This document shows, one piece after another, positions 35,373-44,618 of a stretch of DNA of 64,000 nt. Source of the DNA: Streptomyces lavendulae subsp. lavendulae (GTDB taxonomy: Bacteria; Actinomycetota; Actinomycetes; Streptomycetales; Streptomycetaceae); contig NZ_CP024985.1 of the NCBI RefSeq assembly GCF_002803845.1, positions 7,451,501 to 7,515,500 on the forward strand. Direction: 5' to 3'. The position numbers and the translations under genes were made by a program. The stretch's first letter is position 1. Each line of letters opens with the position of its first letter. The notes beneath the pieces are model-generated. The model searched no databases, had not been told where the DNA came from, and saw only the letters and a program-made list of their open reading frames with translations.

Positions 35373-38300
35373 TCAGCGGCGGCGGCCCGCCGTGCGCTTC
35401 ACCTTCAGCTGCTCGAAGCGCGGGACGTCACCCTCCCGGACCCGCCCCCACGCCCGCCGGTAGAGGTCCGCGGCGGGCTCGGTGGGCACGAGCACGCCCA
35501 GCACCGGGACGCCGCCCGGGGCCGCCGGGTACATCGGCAGCTTCCACTGCTCCACCGGCAGCACCGGCGAACCGGGCTCGGCCCAGCCCCCGGGCAGGAA
35601 CAGGGTGCGTCCGGCCCGGGTCCGGCTGGCCTGCACCACCAGCTCGGTGGCGGCCAGTTCGACCCGTGCGGCCTTGATCCGGGCCGGCTTCCAGCCGGTC
35701 CACCGCGCCGTGTTGCGGTCGGTCGGGTCGGGCATGGCGAGCAGCATCAGGTACAGGGCGGCGGCGTCGGAGCCCAGCCCGTACGCGGCCTCCGCCTCGG
35801 CCACCAGCCCCGGCACGCTGCGGCCCGGGTCCTGGGTCCACCAGGTGCCGTCCTTGGCGACCGCGCCCGCCACCGGCGCCCCCGGATCGGCGAGCAGGGC
35901 CGCGAACGCCGGGTCGTGGGCGAGCCGCAGCGCCGTCTCGGCCGCGGAGGGCCGCTGGTCGACGCCGCGCAGCAGCGGCAGGTACGGGTCCGAACCGGTG
36001 GAGTCCAGCAGCGCCGTGCGCAGCGCGGGCCGGGGCCGGTCGTCGTGGGTGGCCAGGACCACCGCGCCGTAGCGCTCGTACCCCTCACCGGTCTCGGTCG
36101 GAGCCCCGGCCGCGCTCCGGAAGTCGGCCAGGGAGGTGTAGTGCCCGGCGGTCAGCAGCAGCCCGGGGGCCGCCAGCCGCTGCCGGACCGCCGTCAGCGC
36201 GGGCGGCAGGCAGGCCCGGACGGGGTGACCCGCGGGCAGCCGGTGCGCCAGCCAGGCCGTGAGGGCCATCGCCCCGCTGAGCGCGTCCGCGTCGAAGGAC
36301 CGGCTGACGGGGACGACGGGTTCCACGTGATCCCCCTTGACCGCCCACTCGACGTCGGCGGACAGCACCGGGGACGACGCCGGCCCGAGGAGCTCGGGCA
36401 GCGCCCGGTGCGCGGGCCAGGGGGTGCGCACGTCCCGCGAGGCCTCCGCGAGGACCCACTCGGGAACCGGCGTACGACGGCCCACGCGCTGGTTCCACAC
36501 CCGCGCGGCGGCGGCCGCGTCCGGGCCGTCGGTCCACAGCCGGGCCGGGTCGGCGGGCAGCAGCGCCGCGACGAGCTCGCGCCGCACGTCGAAGCCGAGT
36601 TCCTTCAGGTCGTCACGGGCGTGCGCGGCGTCGGTGGCCTTGACCCCGAGGACGGCGCGCAGCTCCGCGGGAAGGAACGCGCGCTCGTACGAGTCCAGCC
36701 GCGGCAGGCCCGCCAGCACCAGCGCCGCCAGCGCGGCGGAGACCCCGGTCAGCCGCCCGAACTCCTCGGCCGCGGAGGCGAACCAGGGCGCGGGACCCCG
36801 GCGGTCGGCCTCGTCGAGGAACGCGGCCAGCCAGCCGGCCGCCCGGTCCGGGTCGCCGACGGGCGAGCCCGCCCCGACCGGGGCGTAGGGCGCCGGTACG
36901 GCGAAGGCGCCGGACGGGTCGTGCAGCAGCCCGTCGAACTCCTGCCCGTCGGGCAGCACCTCGCTGTGGTCGGTCACGGCGAGCAGTGCTCCGCCGCCGA
37001 GCGGCAGTACGGAGCGGTGGCGCGGGTTGCGCGCCCGCCCGTTGCCGCCCACCAGGTGCGCCGAGTCCAGCCGGACCCGCACCCGGCGCCACCGCGCGGC
37101 GCAGCCCTCGGCGGAGTCCAGGCCCAGCGCGCCGACCTCGCCGAGCACCCGGCGCAGCGCCGCCCGCTGCTCGTCGGTGGTACCGGCGACCGCCATCCGG
37201 TAGGCGACCGCGGCCGGCTGCTCCAGGAACGGCCCCGTCCAGGGGAACGCCGAGTGCGCCAGCTTCGGCACGTCGAGGTGGAGCCGGCCGGGCACCCCCT
37301 CGGCGGCGGCGTCACCGGCGGCCTTGGCCAGCGTCCGCAGGAAGCGGAACGTGGCGTCGCTCTCCCCGCCATAGCGGTAGTACCCGCTGCCCACCAGGCC
37401 GTCCAGGGCGCCGTCCAGGAGGTGGTCGGCCGGTCCCCGGTCCGCCGGAGCGGTCCGCGGGGCCACCGGGCCCCGCAGCAGGTCCTCCGACACCTTGGCC
37501 AGGGCCCGCTGCTGGACCAGCGCGGCGCGGACGGCCGCGGTCACACCGGCGAGCAGCGCGGGCGCGGCGACGCCCGGCAGGGCGGCCCCCACCAGCGCGG
37601 GCACGTCCGCGCCCTTCTCGGCCTCGGCGACGGTCTTGAGCAGGGCCCCGGCGGTGGCCGCGTCCACCGTGCGCAGCGCCGCCGAACCCTCGGGGTCCCG
37701 GGCGCGCAGGCAGTACCAGTAGGGCAGCGGCGGCAGTTCCGCGCCGCGCGTGGAGTAGGCCGGGCTCTGGTGGTCGCCGCTGACCCGGGAGACGGCCGCG
37801 CCCTCGGGGTCGGTGAGGGTCAGCGTCCGCCAGTCGCTGGACACGGCGCGCGGCCGGTCGTCGCCGGGCAGGGACACGGCGTGGTGCGGGATCCGGGACC
37901 CCTCGCCCAGGGCCACCGACCGTCCGGCGTTGTCGGAGCCGTGCCAGCCCTGCCCGGGGACGCGGACCGCACGCCAGCCGAGCAGCCCGTCCACGGGCGC
38001 GCCCAGCACGGAGCCCTCGACGGTGGGGGTGGGGCGCAGCCAGTTCTGGCCGGTGCCGTCGGCCAGGCTGCTGCCGCTCGGGTGGTCGCGCAGGGCGTCG
38101 GCGAGGAAGCCGGGCAGGGAACGCCGCCCGTGCAGTCCGGTGGTGGGGTCGTACTCGGCCCAGTCGGACTCGCCCATCGCGGCGCCCCGCTCCCAGACCC
38201 AGTACGAGGTGCCGTCGCTGATCACCGGCCACTCGACGGGCAGTTTGCTGTCGCCGCGGTGCAGGACGCCGCCGCCGGTGGCGCGGCCGCCGCCGGGCAG

Positions 38301-40367
38301 GGGCAGGGTGACGTGTTCGGAGCGCACCGACCAGTAGTTCGCGGAGGAGTCCAGGGTGAGGACGTCGCCCGGGGAGCTGAGCCAGTAGCCCTGCACGGGC
38401 CCGTCGTACGGGACCCAGAACACCAGCAGGTCGCCGTCCGTGTAGTGGAAGCCCTGCCGGTACTGGCCGGCGGTGGCGGGGATCCGCAGGTCGTGGGTCA
38501 GCACGGTGGAGTCGGCGTCGATGACGCGCACCTGTGCGGAGTTGGCGACGATGACGTACGGCCAGGCGTCCATCACGGTGAGCTGCCGCCGGTTGCCCGC
38601 GGGCGACAGCGCGGTGACGGCCTCTTCCCAGGCGGGCCAGACGAGTTCCTCGAACAGTCCGCCGCGCAGGGTGCGGGCGAGGATCCCGCCCACGTCGGTG
38701 GCGGCGGCCCGGGAGACCTCCTGCGGGGCGAGCGCGAGCGCCTCCGCGGGGAGCCAGGTCAGCCGCCGGATGGCCTCGGGCAGGTCCGGCAGGGCGGCCG
38801 CCGTGGAGGTCGCGGCCACCTGGCCGACCCACTCGGCGAGCAGGGCGCGGCTGCCGGCGCACTCGGCCAGGCGCCGCACGGTCCCGCGGCCGCCGGATCC
38901 GTTGCCGTTGAAGCGGTCCAGGGTGCGGAAGAAGGCGGGCCGCAGCCGTTCGTCGGCGCACAGCGCGCTCAGGTCGCGCGGCTCGGGGGACTGGGCCCAC
39001 TGGTCCAGGCCCATGACGCCCTGCCAGGCGTCGCCGGGATCGGCGACGGACAGGCCGAGGGAGAGCAGGAGGTCGATGAGGTTCACGTCCTGGAGGGCCA
39101 GGCGCAGGCCGTTCTCGCGTCCGGGCAGGGCGAGTTCCTCACGCAGCCGGTCGGCGCAGCGCGCGACGAGCGAGAGCAGGGCGGGCAGCGCCGGCGGGGT
39201 CCCCCAGCCCGCGTGGCGGGCGGTGTGGAAGCGCTCCAGCCAGCCGGCCGTGCCGTCGGGGGAGCGCTCGGCCTCGGGCAGGGCGGCGTCGGCGAGTCCG
39301 GCGGTGGCGCCCGATTCCTCCAGCACCTCCAGCCACAGCGCGGCCAGTTCGCCCGCCTCTCCGCCGCTGCCGGGCATCATCCCGAGCAGGGTCCCGCGGA
39401 CCGGCGGCACGCGCCGGGCCAGGGCGACGAGCGCGGTGCGGTGGGACTTCCACCAGCCGGCCGCGGCCCGCAGCGTGGCGGGCAGCGGCAGCAGTTCTGC
39501 GAGGTACTCCTGCTCGGGTTCGCCGCCGGTCAGCCCGGCGGCGCGGGCCAGGCGGCGCAGCTCGGTGGTGGCCTGCGCCGAGGGCGGGAGCCCGCCCGCG
39601 GTGCGGCGCACGCACAGGCGGCGGAAGCGGTCGAAGGCCTCGGCGGGGGAGACCCGCGCCGAGAGCTCCTTGCCGTATCCGGTGAGGACCTTCACCGGCA
39701 GGGCGCCGGCCAGGGCGAATTCGAGGAAGACGGCGTCGAGGCGGTCCTCGTCCACGGCCAGGCCGTACCCGGCCTCGCTGGCACGGGCCCGGCCGAACAG
39801 CTGGGCGGCGTAGGTGGTGTTCTCGACGCCGAGGAAGACGCGCGCGGCCTGCTCGTAGAAGACGGGCAGGAAGTGCGGGACGGCGAGGGCGAGCCGGTCG
39901 GCGAGCTCGTGGCAGGCGTCGAGGGCGGCCTTGGGCTTGGTCTTGGCCTGCCGCGCGAGCCGGTCCAGCTCGGGGACGACGGCGAGGGCGTGGTGGCCGT
40001 CCTCGGGGTGGTGCACCAGCACCCACTCGGGGAAGCCGAGCGCCTGGCGCCGGCCGAGTCCGACGACGGGCGGTTCGCCCTGCGGCACGAGGCCGAGGAA
40101 GCCGGCGGCGAGGTCCTCGGCGGCGCCCAGCTCGGCGGCGGCGAGGCGGACGACGACGCGGTCGTCCCCGAGCGCGGGGTGACGGTAGGTCCGGGCGGTC
40201 AGCGGGACGGCGGCGGGCCCGGCACCGGTGGTGCCGACGGGCAGGACGGCTCCGGCGGCCAGCAGCGCGGCGCTCGCGCCGTCGGTGCTCTCGGCGCCCT
40301 CGGCGCCCTCGGTGCCCTCGGCGCCCGCGCCGGTGTCGGTGGTGCTCATGGTGTCGGTGGTGCTCAT
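35373..40367 (-). CDS. very large uncharacterised protein (1664 aa)
   Basis: It is soluble, Ala/Leu/Gly-rich, with helical and WD/beta-propeller-like stretches (YVIVANSAQVRVIDADSTV, YWSVRSEHVTLPLPGG). It has no signal peptide or membrane span and ends in a basic tail. I do not recognise a named domain. ATG 40367 overlaps the stop of the DUF4132 gene (ATGA); a second ATG six codons later follows a duplicated MSTTDT. Its place between DUF4132 and MoxR suggests it is a core or cargo subunit of this machine. It may correspond to the N-terminal part of MolR/YehI-type proteins split from the DUF4132 domain. Confidence 0.7.
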   Translation of the reverse strand: MSTTDTMSTTDTGAGAEGTEGAEGAESTDGASAALLAAGAVLPVGTTGAGPAAVPLTARTYRHPALGDDRVVVRLAAAELGAAEDLAAGFLGLVPQGEPPVVGLGRRQALGFPEWVLVHHPEDGHHALAVVPELDRLARQAKTKPKAALDACHELADRLALAVPHFLPVFYEQAARVFLGVENTTYAAQLFGRARASEAGYGLAVDEDRLDAVFLEFALAGALPVKVLTGYGKELSARVSPAEAFDRFRRLCVRRTAGGLPPSAQATTELRRLARAAGLTGGEPEQEYLAELLPLPATLRAAAGWWKSHRTALVALARRVPPVRGTLLGMMPGSGGEAGELAALWLEVLEESGATAGLADAALPEAERSPDGTAGWLERFHTARHAGWGTPPALPALLSLVARCADRLREELALPGRENGLRLALQDVNLIDLLLSLGLSVADPGDAWQGVMGLDQWAQSPEPRDLSALCADERLRPAFFRTLDRFNGNGSGGRGTVRRLAECAGSRALLAEWVGQVAATSTAAALPDLPEAIRRLTWLPAEALALAPQEVSRAAATDVGGILARTLRGGLFEELVWPAWEEAVTALSPAGNRRQLTVMDAWPYVIVANSAQVRVIDADSTVLTHDLRIPATAGQYRQGFHYTDGDLLVFWVPYDGPVQGYWLSSPGDVLTLDSSANYWSVRSEHVTLPLPGGGRATGGGVLHRGDSKLPVEWPVISDGTSYWVWERGAAMGESDWAEYDPTTGLHGRRSLPGFLADALRDHPSGSSLADGTGQNWLRPTPTVEGSVLGAPVDGLLGWRAVRVPGQGWHGSDNAGRSVALGEGSRIPHHAVSLPGDDRPRAVSSDWRTLTLTDPEGAAVSRVSGDHQSPAYSTRGAELPPLPYWYCLRARDPEGSAALRTVDAATAGALLKTVAEAEKGADVPALVGAALPGVAAPALLAGVTAAVRAALVQQRALAKVSEDLLRGPVAPRTAPADRGPADHLLDGALDGLVGSGYYRYGGESDATFRFLRTLAKAAGDAAAEGVPGRLHLDVPKLAHSAFPWTGPFLEQPAAVAYRMAVAGTTDEQRAALRRVLGEVGALGLDSAEGCAARWRRVRVRLDSAHLVGGNGRARNPRHRSVLPLGGGALLAVTDHSEVLPDGQEFDGLLHDPSGAFAVPAPYAPVGAGSPVGDPDRAAGWLAAFLDEADRRGPAPWFASAAEEFGRLTGVSAALAALVLAGLPRLDSYERAFLPAELRAVLGVKATDAAHARDDLKELGFDVRRELVAALLPADPARLWTDGPDAAAAARVWNQRVGRRTPVPEWVLAEASRDVRTPWPAHRALPELLGPASSPVLSADVEWAVKGDHVEPVVPVSRSFDADALSGAMALTAWLAHRLPAGHPVRACLPPALTAVRQRLAAPGLLLTAGHYTSLADFRSAAGAPTETGEGYERYGAVVLATHDDRPRPALRTALLDSTGSDPYLPLLRGVDQRPSAAETALRLAHDPAFAALLADPGAPVAGAVAKDGTWWTQDPGRSVPGLVAEAEAAYGLGSDAAALYLMLLAMPDPTDRNTARWTGWKPARIKAARVELAATELVVQASRTRAGRTLFLPGGWAEPGSPVLPVEQWKLPMYPAAPGGVPVLGVLVPTEPAADLYRRAWGRVREGDVPRFEQLKVKRTAGRRR

Positions 40368-41221
40368 GCGTCCCCGCCCTCCTCGATCTTGCGCCCGGCG
40401 TACAGCGCCGCGGCCATCCGCATCCCCTCGGACCAGGCCACCGGTCCGACCTCGCCGAGCCGTACGGCCCGGCCCTCCTCGTCGTGCCAGCTCAGCGGCC
40501 CGGTCTCCGACTCGTCCTCCCAGTACGGCTCGCCGATCCACACGGCCGCCTCCACCGCCCGGCCCGCGTCGCGCACCTTGCAGGTCGCGTAGCCGCCGGC
40601 GACCCGGTAGCCGAGGCCGGTGGCGCGGGCGGCGAGGCTGAAGCGGGTGGGGAAGGTGCCGCCCGCGTAGTCGCGCACCTCGGTGGCGGCGGGGGAGAGG
40701 TCGGCGGGCTTCGTCCAGGTCGCCCGGTGGATCTGCTCGACCCGCTGGGTGATGTCCAGCTCCGCCGCGAACTCCCGTACGTCGTCCAGGTCGGGCAGCA
40801 GCACGGGGTGCGGCAGGGTGACCGTGAGCGGCCGCAGGCGTACGGTCTCGCCGTCGAGGTTGACCACCTTGAGCTCGCCCTCGGGGGTGGCGTCGCGCAG
40901 GAAACCCACCTCGTCGGCGTCGGTGTCGGGGACGACGGCCAGGTCGCGCAGCGCGGCCTGCCAGGCCTCGTCGGGCCAGACCCGGGCGAGGAGGGCGGTC
41001 GGCACCGGCAGGGAGGACACCATCCAGGTGTCCACCTGGGCGGCGCACGCGGCCTCGTGGCGGTCGAGCCACTCGGCGAGCCGGCGCAGCCGGTCCACCT
41101 CGGGATGGTCGCGCAACGCCTTGGGAACCGTCTTCAACTGCCGCCCCGCGGGCCGCCGCACCGCGACCCGCCCCTCCACGAGGGCTATCTCGTACCCCTC
41201 GTCCAACGCCAGCCAAGCCAT
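40364..41221 (-). CDS. DUF4132 domain protein (MolR/YehI-like)
   Basis: This 285-aa protein begins MAWLALDEGYEIALVEGRV and carries the DUF4132 pattern (LPVPTALLARVWPDEAWQAAL, DEVGFLRDATPEG, VTLPHPVLLPDLDDVREFA, ending in KVRDAGRAVEAAVW). In E. coli, DUF4132 is the C-terminal part of MolR and YehI. It is the first gene of the leftward operon and its stop overlaps the 1664-aa gene. ATG 41221 is preferred over ATG 41281 because conserved sequence starts there. The role is unknown; genomic association with MoxR/VWA/SWIM genes is the main clue. Confidence 0.8.
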   Translation of the reverse strand: MAWLALDEGYEIALVEGRVAVRRPAGRQLKTVPKALRDHPEVDRLRRLAEWLDRHEAACAAQVDTWMVSSLPVPTALLARVWPDEAWQAALRDLAVVPDTDADEVGFLRDATPEGELKVVNLDGETVRLRPLTVTLPHPVLLPDLDDVREFAAELDITQRVEQIHRATWTKPADLSPAATEVRDYAGGTFPTRFSLAARATGLGYRVAGGYATCKVRDAGRAVEAAVWIGEPYWEDESETGPLSWHDEEGRAVRLGEVGPVAWSEGMRMAAALYAGRKIEEGGDA

Positions 41222-41375
41222 CAGCCCGTGCCCCTCCGCCTGTCCGAAAATGGTCTTGCGCAGCCCGGAGCAAGGCATCAACGCCTGCTGGGCTGCGGTA
41301 TGTCGGGAGACTAGCGAGCCCCACTGACAACGCCGCCCGCAGGGCCGCCCGGAGTCCGCGGACCCGGACGCGACA

Positions 41376-41404
41376 CAGCCCCCGGTCCGTGGGACCGGGG
41401 GCTG
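41376..41404 (-). terminator. terminator hairpin after the MFS gene
   Basis: A perfect 13-bp stem (CAGCCCCCGGTCC and complement) with a 3-nt loop lies 22 bp past the MFS stop. It separates it from the DUF4132 operon downstream. Confidence 0.8.
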
Positions 41405-41425
41405 CGCGCGGGAAGTGGCGGGGGA

Positions 41426-42958
41426 TCAGACGGCGTCGGCGGTGTCCGCGACCTTCGCCGCGGCCTTGTCCGCGGACTCCGGAGCGGCGGCGGCCACGGC
41501 CGGGGAGGCCGTCGCGGCCGCACGCGGCCCGTGGCCGGAACGCAGGCCGAGCCAGCTGATCAGGGCGACCAGCGCGAAGGCGCCGGCCCCGATCCAGAAG
41601 GTCAGGGTGAACCCGGACTCCGCCGGCAGCGCCGGAACGCCCGCCGGGAGGTGCTCGATCGTCTTGGAGGCCAGGATCGTGGTGACGATGGCGCTGCCGA
41701 TCGCGCTGCCCGTGGAGCGGGAGATCGAGTTGATGCCGTTGGCGATGCCGCTCTGGTGGTGGGGGACGCTCGACATGATCACGGCGGGCATGGCCGCGTA
41801 GCCGAAGCTCACGGCCGCGCCGACGACCAGGCCCGCGCCGATGACCGAGAAGGTGTGGCCGTGGTCGAGGGCCAGCCAGCCGAACCCGACGGCGCCGAGG
41901 GCGGCGGCGAGGCCGAGCGCGACGCGCGGACCGCGGTGGCGGACCAGCTGGCCGCCCACGGGGGAGGCGAGCAGCGAGACGATCGCGCCGGGCAGCAGGA
42001 ACTCGACGGAGGCGCGCAGGATGGAGGCGTCGAAACCGTAGCCGGTGAGCTTCTCGGGCATCTGGACGAGGTAGGAGACGCCCAGGAAGTTCGCGAACAT
42101 GCCGAAGCCGACGAGGATGCCGGCCAGGTTGGCCATGAGCACCGGACGGTGGACGAACATCTTCATGTCGACGAGGGGTTCGCGCACCTTGCGCTCCACC
42201 AGCACCCAGACGGCGGTCATCACGGCGGCGCCGGCGAAGCTGCCCAGCGTACGGGCGGAGGACCAGCCCCACTCGTGGCCCTGCGAGATCGGGAGCAGGA
42301 GCAGCAGCAGGGCGATGCCCAGGGTCAGCGCGCCCAGGAAGTCGGTGCGCCCGCCGGTCTTGTGGCGGGTGGCCGGGACCAGGAGGACGACGGCCAGCAG
42401 GGCCAGCGTCGCGAAGCCCGTCGCCATCCAGAAGGCGTTGCGGTAGTCGGCGTCGGCACCGGAGGTCAGCAGGCCGGTCGCGACGAGCGCCAGTCCGCTG
42501 CCGAACGCCAGGGTGCCGCTGACCAGGGCCATCGCGCCGGGGAGCTTCTGCGGGCGGACCTCCTCGCGCAGCACGGACAGGGCCAGCGGGAAGATCGCGG
42601 TGGCGGCGCCCTGGAGCACCCGGCCCAGGATCAGCAGTGGCAGCGAGGTCGCCAGCGCGGCCACCACGGAGCCCGCGACCATGACGCCGAGGACGGCGAC
42701 CAGGGTGGGCTTCTTGCCGTGCTGGTCGCCGAAGCGGCCGAGCAGCGGGGTGAAGACGGCGGCGGACAGCAGGGTGGCGGTGGTCACCCAGCTGACGTTG
42801 GCGGTGGAGGTGCCGAGGTCGTTGCGGATCAGGCCCAGGATCGGTACGGGCAGGGTCTGCATCATCGACACGACCATGGCGGCGAGGCTCAGGGCGAAGA
42901 CGATGACCGTCTCGTTCCTGTTCCTCGCTTCGGCGGGGGCGGATGCGGCGGAGCTCAT
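41426..42958 (-). CDS. MFS drug exporter, DHA2 (14-TMS) family
   Basis: This 510-aa protein has about 14 hydrophobic segments. It carries the MFS motif A (LLGRFGDQHGKKPTL) between TM2 and TM3, motif B in TM4 (LILGRVLQGAATAIFPLAL) and motif C in TM5 (GTLAFGSGLALVATG). The C-terminal tail of about 35 residues is Ala-rich and cytosolic. DHA2 carriers export antibiotics, dyes or lipids by proton antiport. It is divergent from a MarR gene, with palindromes in the shared intergenic region, so it is probably repressed by that MarR and induced by its substrate. Confidence 0.92.
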   Translation of the reverse strand: MSSAASAPAEARNRNETVIVFALSLAAMVVSMMQTLPVPILGLIRNDLGTSTANVSWVTTATLLSAAVFTPLLGRFGDQHGKKPTLVAVLGVMVAGSVVAALATSLPLLILGRVLQGAATAIFPLALSVLREEVRPQKLPGAMALVSGTLAFGSGLALVATGLLTSGADADYRNAFWMATGFATLALLAVVLLVPATRHKTGGRTDFLGALTLGIALLLLLLPISQGHEWGWSSARTLGSFAGAAVMTAVWVLVERKVREPLVDMKMFVHRPVLMANLAGILVGFGMFANFLGVSYLVQMPEKLTGYGFDASILRASVEFLLPGAIVSLLASPVGGQLVRHRGPRVALGLAAALGAVGFGWLALDHGHTFSVIGAGLVVGAAVSFGYAAMPAVIMSSVPHHQSGIANGINSISRSTGSAIGSAIVTTILASKTIEHLPAGVPALPAESGFTLTFWIGAGAFALVALISWLGLRSGHGPRAAATASPAVAAAAPESADKAAAKVADTADAV

Positions 42959-42997
42959 GACTGGCAGGACCTTCTTACTGCTTCAGGACGCAGATGT

Positions 42998-43072
42998 TTG
43001 ATGTCATCAAGTACTTGGATGAAGGTAGCCAGCAATAGTTAAGGAGGTCAAGTAAAAGGTTGATAATGTCAA
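42998..43072. promoter_or_regulatory. MarR-type operators between the MFS and MarR genes
   Basis: In a locally AT-rich 139-bp gap, TTGATGTCATCAA (42998-43010) is a perfect palindrome and overlaps CAAGTACTTG (43008-43017). TTGATAATGTCAA (43060-43072) repeats the TTGA...TCAA arms. TACGCT at 43084-43089, 8 nt before the MarR ATG, may be a leaderless -10. Confidence 0.6.
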
Positions 43073-43097
43073 CGATCCTGGCGTACGCTCCCTGGGT

Positions 43098-43538
43098 ATG
43101 AGCGCCACCGCCCCCCATGCCCCCAGCAAGCTGGAACTCCTCGAACTGCTCGCCGCCATCGGCACCGCGCAGTGGCGGGACTTCGCCGCGGCGGCCGGCC
43201 GGTACGGGCTGACCTCCACGCAGGCCAAGGTCCTCGCCCAGCTGGAGGGTCCGGTCCCGATGCGCGGCCTCGCGACCCTCCTGGCCTGCGACGCCTCGAA
43301 CGTCACCGGGATCGTGGACCGGCTGGAGGCGCGCGGACTGGTCCGGCGCGAGCCCTCCGCCGCCGACAGGCGGGTCAAGAACGTCGTCGCGACCGACGAG
43401 GGCCGCGAGACCATCCGCCGGGTCCGCGAGGAGATGCAGGCCACGCACGGCGCGCTGGACATCCTGGACGCGGCCGAGAGCGCGACGCTCTACGCCCTGC
43501 TGGAACGCCTGCGCCCCACCATGGAGCGCACCGCCTGA
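43098..43538 (+). CDS. MarR-family transcriptional regulator
   Basis: This 146-aa protein has the MarR winged helix (LTSTQAKVLAQLEG, then LACDASNVTGIVDRLEARGLV, then the wing RREPSAADRRVKNV) and dimerisation helices at both ends. No ligand can be inferred. It is divergent from the MFS exporter and almost certainly controls it and itself through the palindromes between them. Its 3' end is 13 bp from the convergent ohrR stop. Confidence 0.9.
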   Translation: MSATAPHAPSKLELLELLAAIGTAQWRDFAAAAGRYGLTSTQAKVLAQLEGPVPMRGLATLLACDASNVTGIVDRLEARGLVRREPSAADRRVKNVVATDEGRETIRRVREEMQATHGALDILDAAESATLYALLERLRPTMERTA

Positions 43539-43551
43539 GGTCCGGCCGCCC

Positions 43552-44025
43552 TCAGTCCTGGGGGACGGCCGCGTCGAGTGCGGCCGTGAGGCGGGCCAGG
43601 CGCACCTGGAGGTCGCGGATCTCGGTCAGCTCGAAGCCGGTGGCCGCCGCGATCCGGCGCGGGACCTCCACCGCGCGCTCGCGCAGGGCGGTGCCCTCGT
43701 CGGTGAGCACCGCGTGCACCGACCGTTCGTCCTGCGCGCTGCGCTCGCGCCGGATCAGGCCGGCCGCCTCCAGCCGCTTGAGCAGCGGGGAGAGAGTGCC
43801 GGAGTCGAGCCGCAGGCGCCGGCCCAGTTCCTTGACCGGGGTCGTGCCGTTCTCCCACAGCACCAGCATCACGAGGTACTGGGGGTAGGTCAGGCCCAGG
43901 TCCTTCAGGACCACCCGGTAGAGCCCCCCGAAGGCCCGGTTCGCGGCGCCCAGGGCGAAGCAGATCTGCCCGTCGAGGCGGAGGAAGTCCTGGTCGCGGA
44001 GGGCGGCTGCGGGCTGCTCGGTCAT
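43552..44025 (-). CDS. ohrR: OhrR organic-hydroperoxide-sensing repressor
   Basis: This 157-aa MarR-type protein has the redox-sensing Cys at residue 22 in the conserved QICFALGAANRAF motif, the wing helix (LRLDSGTLSPLLKRLEAAGLI) and RERSAQDERSV. Only this one Cys is obvious, which points to the 1-Cys type regulated by mixed disulfide. Oxidation of Cys22 by organic hydroperoxide would release DNA and induce ohr, which is divergent. ATG 44025 is preferred over 44049 because it places the Cys at the usual distance from the N-terminus. Confidence 0.93.
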   Translation of the reverse strand: MTEQPAAALRDQDFLRLDGQICFALGAANRAFGGLYRVVLKDLGLTYPQYLVMLVLWENGTTPVKELGRRLRLDSGTLSPLLKRLEAAGLIRRERSAQDERSVHAVLTDEGTALRERAVEVPRRIAAATGFELTEIRDLQVRLARLTAALDAAVPQD

Positions 44026-44062
44026 GGGCGCCAGTGTACCGGAGCGCACTCACGAGCGATTG

Positions 44063-44084
44063 AGTTGTGCACAACTGAATTGTG
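44063..44084. promoter_or_regulatory. OhrR operator
   Basis: AGTTGTGCACAACT (44063-44076) is a perfect palindrome. It overlaps ACAACTGAATTGTG (44071-44084), which fits the ACAAtt-aaTTGT layout of OhrR boxes. It lies between ohrR and ohr, so it can control both. Confidence 0.7.
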
Positions 44085-44145
44085 TGCTCTAGTGGTGGTC
44101 AGGAACGGCCCCGAGCCGCCCCACCCCCTCCGAAAGGACCTCCCG

Positions 44146-44556
44146 ATGGACGCGCTGTACACCGCCGTCGCCACCGCCAACGGCCGCGAGGGCCGCGCCG
44201 TCAGCTCCGACGGTCAGATCGACCTCGCGCTCGCCATGCCCCCGGCGCTCGGCGGCAACGGCCAGGGCACCAACCCCGAGCAGCTCTTCTCCGCCGGCTA
44301 CGCGGCCTGCTTCGCCAGCGCGCTCGGCCTCGTCGGCCGCCAGATGAAGGTCGACACCGGCGACATCTCCGTGACCGCGGAGACCTCCATCGGCCAGGAC
44401 GCCGGCGGCTTCGGCCTCGCCGTGACCCTGCGCATCGAGCTCCCCGAGTCCCTCGCGGGCGAGACCGGCGCCCTGCTGGTCAAGCAGGCCCACGAGGTGT
44501 GCCCCTACTCCAAGGCCACCCGCGGCAACATCCCGGTCGAGCTCGTCGTCGAGTAG
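44146..44556 (+). CDS. ohr: organic hydroperoxide resistance protein Ohr
   Basis: This 136-aa OsmC/Ohr-family peroxidase has the two catalytic Cys: C55 in AACFASAL and C119 in EVCPYSKA. The conserved Arg/Glu around them is present (e.g. R17 region and the Glu of NPEQLF). It reduces organic (lipid) hydroperoxides with lipoylated or dithiol donors. It is divergent from ohrR with the operator between, the classic arrangement. RBS GAAAGGA lies about 9 nt before the ATG. Confidence 0.95.
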   Translation: MDALYTAVATANGREGRAVSSDGQIDLALAMPPALGGNGQGTNPEQLFSAGYAACFASALGLVGRQMKVDTGDISVTAETSIGQDAGGFGLAVTLRIELPESLAGETGALLVKQAHEVCPYSKATRGNIPVELVVE

Positions 44557-44618
44557 GACCGGCACCGGGCCTCCCGGGCCCGGACCCCGTGGCCCGTCGC
44601 CCGGGCGGGCGCCCCGTC

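Noticed and set aside
34188..40592. Very long plus-strand open frame opposite the MoxR operon
   Set aside because: Low-complexity Gly/Arg/Gln protein without motifs; it is the antisense shadow of the 1664-aa gene and its neighbours.
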